Positions 1 through 4,953 of a stretch of 5,926 bases of DNA are shown here, piece after piece (position 1 is the stretch's first letter; each line of letters starts with the position of its first letter). Made by a program: the position numbers and the translations under genes. Under the pieces are notes generated by a model, which was not told the origin of the DNA, did not search any database, and saw nothing but the letters and a program-made list of their open reading frames with translations. The DNA lies in contig CAMDHB010000230.1 in the NCBI GenBank assembly GCA_945897655.1, forward strand, positions 1 to 5,926. Reading direction: 5' to 3'. Origin of the DNA: Pseudorhodobacter antarcticus (GTDB lineage: Bacteria; Pseudomonadota; Alphaproteobacteria; Rhodobacterales; Rhodobacteraceae).

Positions 1-458
1 GCGGCGTCCGCTTCGGCCTGATCGATAAAGCCATCCTCATTGGTGTCCATGCGGTCGAACATCGCTTCAGGCATCGGACGCTCCATCATCTCGGCCACCG
101 ACAGCATCTTGTCGCCGTCGCTGTCCAACCGGTCGATCATGCGCTGTGCCATGGTGCCGGCGGCCTGCTGCATTGCCTTGAGCTGCATGGCCGAGATTTC
201 CTCGACCGACAGTTTCCCATAGCCACTGGCATCGGCAGCCGTCACGCGGGCTGCCCGAAAGGCCGCCACTTCGTCTTTGCTGACCTTGCCATCCTTGTCG
301 CCGTCCATGGCGGCAAAATCCATCTCGGCCCCGCCCATCATCATACCCGGGCCGCCCATCTCGCCAGCGCCCATGCTGTCCGCGATCACCGCCGTGCCCA
401 GCATCAGCGCCGCCACGGTCATGATCCCAATTCCCGCCGTCTTGCTTGTAAGTTTCAT
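1..458 (-). CDS. Exported methionine-rich EF-hand (calcium-binding) protein, partial (C-terminus off the left edge)
   Basis: Open from an ATG at 458 to the left edge without a stop, giving 152 visible residues. Residues 1-26 form a signal peptide (basic start MKLTSK, hydrophobic core, cleavage likely after AVIA), so the protein should be periplasmic or secreted. Four EF-hand loops follow. Loop 1 (52-63, D52, D54, D56, G57, E63) and loop 4 (138-149, D138, N140, D142, G143, E149) are canonical. Loop 2 (76-87) has Ser78 and Tyr80 at ligand positions 3 and 5 and looks weakened. Loop 3 (112-123) keeps D112, D114, D116 and E123 but has Lys117 where Gly is usual. Between signal peptide and first loop is a Gly/Met-rich linker (29-46), and 20 of 152 residues are Met. 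The 458 start is preferred over the in-frame ATG at 470 because GGAG lies 6 nt before it. Calcium binding follows from the family; the physiological role is unknown. Divergent from the DUF983 gene. Confidence 0.88.
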   Translation of the reverse strand, partial: MKLTSKTAGIGIMTVAALMLGTAVIADSMGAGEMGGPGMMMGGAEMDFAAMDGDKDGKVSKDEVAAFRAARVTAADASGYGKLSVEEISAMQLKAMQQAAGTMAQRMIDRLDSDGDKMLSVAEMMERPMPEAMFDRMDTNEDGFIDQAEADA

Positions 459-464
459 CGCCTG

Positions 465-468
465 CTCC
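465..468 (-). promoter_or_regulatory. Ribosome binding site deciding the EF-hand start
   Basis: On the minus strand GGAG sits 6 nt before the ATG at 458. The alternative in-frame ATG at 470 overlaps this motif and has no purine-rich motif of its own (it is preceded by an AC-rich stretch), so translation most likely begins at 458. Confidence 0.55.
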
Positions 469-594
469 ATTTTGTTGGTGTGGGCCCATGTGGTCCCGAT
501 ACAAGTGAAACGGCGCAGGGCGCGGTTTCCGTCGCGGCCTTTGCGACAAACCCGCGCGCAGGGCAAATACCGCTCCACTTTCAGGCGCACTGAG

Positions 595-609
595 GGTAGA
601 CACGCTACC
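595..609 (+). promoter_or_regulatory. Small potential stem-loop just upstream of the DUF983 ribosome binding site
   Basis: GGTAG (595-599) and CTACC (605-609) are perfect inverted repeats around a 5-nt ACACG loop. The element ends 5 nt before the AAGGA motif (615-619) that precedes the ATG at 627. It could be a leader hairpin near the ribosome binding site or a small operator. A 5-bp stem is short enough to be chance. Confidence 0.25.
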
Positions 610-626
610 GGAACAAGGACATTGCC

Positions 627-1052
627 ATGACCGCAGAACTGTTGTTGCCACCAGGTACCGCCGATCAGGATGATCGCCCGCTTGGCCCTGCCCTGCGCCG
701 TGGGTGGCGTTGCCGGTGCCCGAACTGTGGCGAGGGGCGTCTGTTCATCTCTTACTTGAAAATCCGCGACACCTGCGATGTGTGCGGTGAGGCGCTGCAC
801 CACCAAAGGGCAGACGACGGCCCGGCTTATCTGACCATTCTGATTGTCGGCCATATCCTCGCACCGCTGATCTTTTATGTGTTCGTCCACTACCGCCCCG
901 AACCGCTGGTTCTGGCGGCGATCTTCACCGCCTTTACCGTGGCCCTTTCCCTGTACCTGCTGCCGCGCCTGAAAGGCGGGCTGGTGGCCCTGCAATGGTC
1001 CAAGCGGATGCATGGCTTTGGGCATGGGGACAACGAACCGGTCCATGACTGA
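627..1052 (+). CDS. DUF983 family zinc-ribbon membrane protein
   Basis: A 141-residue protein matching the DUF983 pattern. A cytoplasmic-type zinc ribbon opens the domain: C31-P-N-C34-G, then C50-D-V-C53-G, with an extra C29. The family-typical DDGPAY segment (63-68) leads into two predicted membrane helices, about 68-88 and 94-113. A basic tail with RLKGG and a conserved-looking QW (123-124) follows. AAGGA at 615-619 with 7 nt spacing supports the ATG at 627. The next gene overlaps its 3' end by 8 nt, so the two are very likely co-transcribed. The molecular function of DUF983 is not known. From memory, members occur near cytochrome oxidase assembly genes in some alphaproteobacteria, but no such gene is visible here. 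Family assignment is firm, function open. Confidence 0.9.
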   Translation: MTAELLLPPGTADQDDRPLGPALRRGWRCRCPNCGEGRLFISYLKIRDTCDVCGEALHHQRADDGPAYLTILIVGHILAPLIFYVFVHYRPEPLVLAAIFTAFTVALSLYLLPRLKGGLVALQWSKRMHGFGHGDNEPVHD

Positions 1053-1644
1053 CGCGGTTCCAATCCGGAATGCGGCGTCTTTGGTGCTGTGGCGCGCCAT
1101 GCCGGGGGGCGCGCAGGTCCTGATGGGGCAGCGCGGGTCGGCGGCGGTATTCATGCCGTCAAAATACGTCTTTCCGGGCGGGGCAGTGGATGCGGGCGAC
1201 CATTCGGCCGGCCATCTGAGCGCGCCCTGCAACGCACGACTGGCGCAGCATTGCCCCCCGGGTGCCCCCGCGCCTGAGGCTTTGGCCGGTTGCGTCCTGC
1301 GCGAGTTGGTCGAGGAAACCGGTCTGGCCCTCGCCCCCACAGCCCCCCTGTCCTTTGTCTTTCGCGCCATTACCCCGGCCGGATCGCCGCGCCGGTTTGA
1401 CGCGCGGTTCTTTCTGGCGGACGCGGCCCATGTCACCGGCGACCCTGACGACTTCTCAACCGCCACCGATGAACTGTCTCACCTGCACTGGATCGGCCTG
1501 ACCGAAGCGCGCAGGCTCGATCTGCCCTTCATCACCGAAGTCATCCTGGCCGAGGTTGCCGCCCTCCTCGGTGGCTTGCCCCAACCGGGCGTGCCGTTTT
1601 TCGACAATTCCGGCCCGGTCCCAACCTTTCGCAGGCTGACTTAA
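1045..1644 (+). CDS. NUDIX hydrolase of the NUDT19-like type (split Nudix region)
   Basis: A 199-residue Nudix-fold protein. The fold begins with PIRNAASLVLWR (6-17), a typical first strand, and includes YVFPGGAVD (41-49). The catalytic helix is R86-E-L-V-E90-E91-T-G93-L, matching the RE(U)xEExGU part of the Nudix box, with E87, E90 and E91 as expected metal ligands. About 36 residues separate the GG of FPGG from RELVEE, far more than in the compact 23-residue box. This arrangement is familiar from NUDT19-like proteins, some of which act on CoA derivatives. The substrate here is not determined; a nucleoside diphosphate derivative or CoA-type pyrophosphate is inferred. Start at 1045 overlaps the DUF983 stop by 8 nt and gives a family-like N-terminus. 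In-frame ATGs at 1012 and 1024 would add residues without homology and deepen the overlap. The Shine-Dalgarno motif is poor, which suggests coupling to the upstream gene. Confidence 0.87.
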   Translation: MTDAVPIRNAASLVLWRAMPGGAQVLMGQRGSAAVFMPSKYVFPGGAVDAGDHSAGHLSAPCNARLAQHCPPGAPAPEALAGCVLRELVEETGLALAPTAPLSFVFRAITPAGSPRRFDARFFLADAAHVTGDPDDFSTATDELSHLHWIGLTEARRLDLPFITEVILAEVAALLGGLPQPGVPFFDNSGPVPTFRRLT

Positions 1645-2537
1645 GCCGCCACCACGACCCCGATGATCGACATCGCCAGCAGCGCGATCCCGACCATTTC
1701 CGCGCCGGTCGGCCTTTCCCGAAACACCAGGGTCGAGACGAGCACCGTGAACACCAGTTCGATCTGCCCGACCGAGCGGACATAGGTTGCGTTCTGCAGG
1801 GCAAAGGCCACGAACCAGCCCAGCGACCCAAGCATCCCCGTGACCCCCACCCAGAACGCAGGTCGGCGGGCGGCAACGGCCCGTGTTACCTCTCCCGGTT
1901 CGCGCCACAAAAGATAGGGCACCAGCATCGCCGTTTGCACCAATGTCACCGCCGCCAACGCAAACAGCGCCCGAAACAAGGCATCGTCACTGGCGATCTG
2001 CACCGTGGCCGCGCGGTAGCCGATGGCGGATACGCCAAACAAGCCACCCGCCAACAACCCGAGCCCCGCAGACCTGCTGAAATACCCCGCCTTGGCCCAG
2101 CCCTCCTTGGGTCGCGACAGGATCAGCACACCAACCAGACCAACGAAAATCGCCACCATCCCAAGGGCACTGACGCTTTCGCCCAGGATCAGGAACGAAA
2201 ACAGCGCCACCTGCAATACCTCGGTCTTGGTAAAGGCTATCCCAACGGCAAAGGACCGATGTGAAAACAACGCGATGGTGCAAAACGTCGCCACAATCTG
2301 CGCCACCCCGCCACCAACGACGGCCACCCAGAACTCGACCGACAGTGCTGGCACCGGGTACCCGCGCCACAGCATCAGCACGCCCGTGCCACAAAAGGCC
2401 AGCGGTGCGGCAACCACAAACCGCGACGCTGTGGCCGAGGCGGTTGACAACCCATGCGCCTTCAACTGCTTTTGCAGCGAAAACCGCAAGGTTTGCACCG
2501 CAGCAGCGGCTATTGTGACGATGATCCACAACTCCAT
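1641..2537 (-). CDS. EamA/DMT-superfamily permease
   Basis: A 298-residue, very hydrophobic protein with the duplicated EamA architecture: repeat one about residues 3-142, repeat two about 155-297, each with roughly five membrane helices (ten in total). Repeat one carries the family-style helix ending in FSFLILGESVSALG, where a GE follows the fourth helix. Repeat two has the matching segment QIELVFTVLVSTLVFRERPTG. The short hydrophilic linker SRPKEGWAKAG joins the halves. It should be an inner-membrane metabolite exporter or importer; substrate cannot be read from sequence in this superfamily. The ATG at 2537 has only a weak AGG motif upstream. The desaturase gene ends 38 nt before it on the same strand, so the two are probably one transcript. 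Its stop codon shares the TTAA at 1641-1644 with the convergent NUDIX gene. Confidence 0.9.
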   Translation of the reverse strand: MELWIIVTIAAAAVQTLRFSLQKQLKAHGLSTASATASRFVVAAPLAFCGTGVLMLWRGYPVPALSVEFWVAVVGGGVAQIVATFCTIALFSHRSFAVGIAFTKTEVLQVALFSFLILGESVSALGMVAIFVGLVGVLILSRPKEGWAKAGYFSRSAGLGLLAGGLFGVSAIGYRAATVQIASDDALFRALFALAAVTLVQTAMLVPYLLWREPGEVTRAVAARRPAFWVGVTGMLGSLGWFVAFALQNATYVRSVGQIELVFTVLVSTLVFRERPTGAEMVGIALLAMSIIGVVVAA

Positions 2538-2575
2538 CTGGCCTAATGCCGGTTTTTCAGCCCGAAAGTCCAGCC

Positions 2576-3499
2576 TCAGGCCGCGTCATCCTGCGCTTGC
2601 TTTTTCACCGGAAAAATCGGGTGCGGCACGGGGTCCTTGGCACGCCAAAAGTGCCGGCGCATGACCTCCAGATAGTTGCGGTAGACATACCCCTCATTCC
2701 GCCGCAGGAAATGTTCCTTGCGGGCGGCATAAAGGGCGGGCAGTCGGTACCAGGCCACATTGGGATGCATGTGGTGGACCACGTGAAAATTGTTGTTCAG
2801 AAACAATAGGGAAAGCGGCCCTCGGTCCTCGACCACCACAGTTCGGGCGCGGAACTGATCATGGGCGCGGTGTTCCAGAAATGACCTGATCCGCAGCAGT
2901 GCAAGCGCCAGATACACCGCCAGCAGATAGGCCCAGAACGGCATCATCGCAACGGTCGCCAACCAAACCCCCACCAACACAACCGCAGGCAGGTGAAACA
3001 ACCACGCCCCGATGACCGCCCGGTTCCCCTGCAGGATCAGGGAAAAATCCTCTCGCAGAAACTGCCAGGTGCTCAGCACCGGCCCAAGGACCATGCGCCC
3101 GACCAACGTGTTGTTCCAACCCAGCAAGGCTTTTGTCACAGCCGACAGCGCAGCCCAGTCCGCCGGGTCGAAAAAGTTGGATTCGGGGTCGTCGTAGGGG
3201 TCAGTCAGTGCCGGGTCATGGTGGTGCTGCAAATGGGTGTCCCGAAACCGCCGATAAGGCAGAAACAGCACCAACGCCGGAAAGACCAACACCTCATTCC
3301 AGGCATCGTTCCGCAAGGGATGGCCATGCAGCGCTTCGTGCTGCAGGGACGAAAACTGCGTGATCGCAACCGCGGTCAGGATAACCGACAGTACCGCGGT
3401 TTCGTGCCAGATCATCGTTCCCAAAACCCAGCAAGAATAGGTCGCCACCAGCAACAGCAGGGTCGGCCATTCAACGGGTCGGGTCGGCTGCGGTGTCAT
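2576..3499 (-). CDS. Membrane fatty acid desaturase (PF00487 type)
   Basis: A 307-residue integral membrane di-iron enzyme. The three histidine clusters are all present: H54-E-A-L-H58 (plus H60), H89-L-Q-H92-H93 (plus H94), and H239-V-V-H242-H243 (plus H245). An E209-H210-R-A-H213 motif precedes the third box. Hydrophobic helices lie at about 13-30, 34-50, 70-82, 163-186 and 188-203. Family members introduce double bonds into acyl chains (of lipids or acyl carriers) using O2 and electrons from ferredoxin or a similar donor. Regiospecificity and acceptor cannot be told; related hydroxylases and carotenoid-modifying enzymes share the boxes, so acyl desaturation is likely rather than proven. ATG at 3499 follows GGAAUCCCCGG, a modest ribosome site that is also an arm of an inverted repeat. 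Leads a probable two-gene transcript with the EamA permease and is divergent from the XRE regulator, a natural candidate regulator. Confidence 0.9.
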   Translation of the reverse strand: MTPQPTRPVEWPTLLLLVATYSCWVLGTMIWHETAVLSVILTAVAITQFSSLQHEALHGHPLRNDAWNEVLVFPALVLFLPYRRFRDTHLQHHHDPALTDPYDDPESNFFDPADWAALSAVTKALLGWNNTLVGRMVLGPVLSTWQFLREDFSLILQGNRAVIGAWLFHLPAVVLVGVWLATVAMMPFWAYLLAVYLALALLRIRSFLEHRAHDQFRARTVVVEDRGPLSLLFLNNNFHVVHHMHPNVAWYRLPALYAARKEHFLRRNEGYVYRNYLEVMRRHFWRAKDPVPHPIFPVKKQAQDDAA

Positions 3500-3502
3500 C
3501 CG

Positions 3503-3556
3503 GGGATTCCATTCTTTCTGACAGGGTTAGCACTTGCACGCAGGGCCCGGAATCCC
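3503..3556 (-). repeat. 8-bp perfect inverted repeat, one arm over the desaturase ribosome-binding region
   Basis: GGGATTCC at 3503-3510 is matched exactly by GGAATCCC at 3549-3556, with 38 nt between the arms. In the desaturase mRNA the 5' arm reads GGGAUUCC and the 3' arm GGAAUCCC, ending 3 nt before the AUG at 3499. Allowing one bulged C the stem extends by one further C-G pair. Pairing would mask the only GGA motif available for ribosome binding. Equally, the arms could be two operator half-sites 46 bp apart centre to centre. What is seen is the repeat; both roles are inference. Confidence 0.45.
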
Positions 3557-3587
3557 GAGAATTGGCAACAAAACATCACTTACGTTT

Positions 3588-3594
3588 GGGAAAG
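3588..3594 (+). promoter_or_regulatory. Ribosome binding site deciding the XRE regulator start
   Basis: GGGAAAG lies 7 nt before the ATG at 3602. The reading frame stays open far upstream (to 2993), but that stretch is antisense to the desaturase gene and lacks a protein-like composition, so this site marks the true start. Confidence 0.55.
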
Positions 3595-3601
3595 TCATCT
3601 T

Positions 3602-4459
3602 ATGCCGGATTTAGTCGACAAACGCGACCGCGCCCAGACCTTTCGCACCCGCCTTGCCCAGGCGATCGCGTTGCGTGGGCTGAACCAAAGCACCCTTGCC
3701 CGGGACGCCGGGGTGGACCGGTCCACGATCTCCGCCCTGCTGACCCCCGGAACCCGGCTTCCCAATGCCCAGCTTGCCGCCGATTGCGCCCAGATGCTGC
3801 AAGTGTCCTGCGACTGGCTTTTGGGCCTGACCGATCTGATGGAGCGGCCAGACCTCTTGCTGGAACGCGCCGTGCAAACCTTTCCCGCCAACCGCGCCCT
3901 TTTCGATGACACCGTCTTTGGCTGGCACAAAGAGGCGGCGGGATACAAGATCCGCCATGTCCCCGCGACATTGCCAGACCTGCTCAAGACCCGCGCGGTC
4001 GTCTTGTGGGAATACGGCGAAACACTTGGCCCGCAGGCGGACCAGGCCTTTGAACACTTCTCGACGCAGTTGGTGCTGCTGCGCCAGGTCCGCGCGGATT
4101 TTGAAATCGCGATGCCACTGCACGAAATTGCCAGTTTCGCCTCTGCCACGGGCTATTGGCACGGTATCCCCAAGGCAACACGGCTGGAACAACTTGACCA
4201 CCTGATCACCCTGTGTGACGACCTTTACCCCGCCTTGCGGATGTTTCTGTTTGACGCACACCGCGTGTTTTCTGCCCCGACCACGGTATTCGGCCCCAAC
4301 CTTGCCGCTGTCTATCTGGGCCATGTCTATGTGACCTTTCGCGACACAGCCAAGGTCACCGACCTGACACGCCATTTCGACTGGCTGGTCAGAGAGGCGA
4401 CCTTCAGTTCGCGGCACGTCGCGGACCATTTGCGCAGCTTAAGGTCCGGCATGGACTGA
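3602..4459 (+). CDS. XRE-family transcriptional regulator with an unassigned ~200-residue C-terminal domain
   Basis: A 285-residue protein. Residues about 14-76 are a Cro/CI-type helix-turn-helix: FRTRLAQAIALRGLNQSTLA then RDAGVDRSTISALLTPG, with the turn around A36-G37-V38 and recognition helix DRSTISALL. A second helical stretch, LPNAQLAADCAQMLQVSCDWLLGLT (53-77), completes the five-helix domain and shows the WLLGLT ending common in this family. The remainder, about 85-285, is mostly alpha-helical in character, with aromatic-rich segments (VFGWHKEAAGYKIRH, 115-129 approximately; FGPNLAAVYLGHVYVTF near 240-256). I cannot assign it to a known sensor domain; it may bind a ligand or drive oligomerisation. 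It is divergent from the desaturase gene with a 102-bp shared promoter region, which suggests it controls that gene and itself (inference). Its stop is 2 nt from the convergent lipocalin stop. A common alphaproteobacterial-type regulator by impression; the target is unproven. Confidence 0.87.
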   Translation: MPDLVDKRDRAQTFRTRLAQAIALRGLNQSTLARDAGVDRSTISALLTPGTRLPNAQLAADCAQMLQVSCDWLLGLTDLMERPDLLLERAVQTFPANRALFDDTVFGWHKEAAGYKIRHVPATLPDLLKTRAVVLWEYGETLGPQADQAFEHFSTQLVLLRQVRADFEIAMPLHEIASFASATGYWHGIPKATRLEQLDHLITLCDDLYPALRMFLFDAHRVFSAPTTVFGPNLAAVYLGHVYVTFRDTAKVTDLTRHFDWLVREATFSSRHVADHLRSLRSGMD

Positions 4460-4461
4460 CC

Positions 4462-4953
4462 CTAGAAAAACTCAAGGCTTTCCGCAGCATAACCATTGAA
4501 CTGATAAATGTCCCGCACCGCCTTGGCCCGGTCCTGTGGCAAATCCTGCCCCCGGTTCAGCACAAAGCCATAATCCCCCGAGGGCGTGCCAATCACCAGC
4601 GTGCGGTAATCCGCATCCACCCACAGAACCCACCAATCATCCATGCCCTCCACGTCAAACCGCCCGGGCGTTCCGGGCGTCAGGGGCCCAGCCCCAGACC
4701 GCTTGCCGCCCGGCAAACACAAATCCCAACGCAGGTCCTGGGCGGCGAACTCCACCTGCCCCGCGCGGCACTCTGCCTGCCCCTCGCCTGCGAAGGTGGC
4801 CACTTGCTGCCATTGCCCCGCCAACCGCGACACCTCGACCACGGCAGACGAATAGATCGGCGCCTCCGCTGCACGAAAGCCGCCCTGCACGGCTGGCCCC
4901 GACCGTGGCCCACAGGCTGCCAAAAGCAGCAAGACCAGGATCACTCGATGCAC
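4462..4953 (-). CDS. Lipocalin-like lipoprotein
   Basis: A 163-residue protein beginning with a GTG at 4953. Residues 1-13 are a short lipoprotein signal (H2, R3, a Leu-rich core, lipobox L11-A-A-C14), so it should be lipidated and envelope-anchored; Gly at +2 is compatible with the outer membrane. The lipocalin hallmark G46-Q-W48 occurs in LAGQWQQVATF, matching the first conserved region of Blc-type lipocalins. The C-terminal half WWVLWVDADY...LVIGTPSGDYGFVLNR (107-134) matches the paired strands and the conserved Arg (R134) of bacterial lipocalins. C62 and C79 could form a disulphide. Bacterial lipocalins bind lipids or other small hydrophobic ligands in the envelope; the ligand here is unknown. 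Start choice: GTG at 4944 is possible but would remove the basic residue needed in the signal, so 4953 is preferred, giving a 13-nt overlap with the upstream lipoprotein gene and likely translational coupling. Confidence 0.82.
   Translation of the reverse strand: MHRVILVLLLLAACGPRSGPAVQGGFRAAEAPIYSSAVVEVSRLAGQWQQVATFAGEGQAECRAGQVEFAAQDLRWDLCLPGGKRSGAGPLTPGTPGRFDVEGMDDWWVLWVDADYRTLVIGTPSGDYGFVLNRGQDLPQDRAKAVRDIYQFNGYAAESLEFF

Larger units (their letters stand above)
459..626. promoter_or_regulatory. Divergent intergenic region between EF-hand and DUF983 genes
   Basis: These 168 bp separate two genes that start in opposite directions, so promoters for both should lie here. I see no convincing -35/-10 pair; TTGCGA (541-546) with AAATAC (565-570) at 18 bp is a weak candidate for the plus-strand unit. 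The region holds a 9-bp direct repeat GCGCAGGGC (513-521 and 556-564), a 5-bp inverted repeat GTCGC/GCGAC spaced by 7 nt (531-547), and a small hairpin sequence at 595-609. Their functional meaning is not established. Confidence 0.4.
3500..3601. promoter_or_regulatory. Divergent promoter region between desaturase and XRE regulator genes
   Basis: 102 bp between two start codons facing away from each other. For the regulator, TTGCAC (3534-3539) and GAGAAT (3557-3562) at 17 bp spacing form a weak -35/-10 candidate. I could not pick a confident promoter for the desaturase; TGCTAAC on the minus strand near 3524-3531 resembles an extended -10. The region contains the inverted repeat annotated at 3503-3556, and is a sensible place for autoregulation by the XRE protein. 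The 3' third (about 3562-3590) is AT-richer than its surroundings. Confidence 0.45.

Noticed and set aside
67..651. Minus-strand open frame of 194 codons over the EF-hand gene and the intergenic region
   Set aside because: Out of frame with four EF-hand loops and a signal peptide, and it crosses the start of the DUF983 gene; Arg/Gly-rich shadow.
1012..1044. Earlier in-frame ATGs (1012, 1024) for the NUDIX gene
   Set aside because: They add residues not resembling a NUDIX N-terminus and lie deep inside the DUF983 coding sequence; no better ribosome site was seen.
2023..2664. Plus-strand open frame of 213 codons opposite the EamA gene
   Set aside because: Thr/Pro/Asn-rich shadow of a clear ten-helix permease; no domain or ribosome site.
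2993..3601. Upstream extension of the regulator reading frame to a 488-residue protein
   Set aside because: The extension is antisense to the desaturase gene, has low-complexity Gln/Arg/Pro-rich composition, and a good ribosome site with ATG exists at 3602.
3611..4429. Long minus-strand open frame (272 codons) opposite the regulator
   Set aside because: It lies wholly antisense to a gene with a recognisable helix-turn-helix; its translation has no recognisable domain and is explained by high GC codon bias.
4661..4680. 10-bp palindrome CGCCCGGGCG followed by a repeated CCGGGCGT, considered as a terminator for the convergent regulator
   Set aside because: It is inside the lipocalin coding sequence about 200 bp past the regulator stop, encodes a simple Thr-Pro-Gly repeat, and has no T-run after it.
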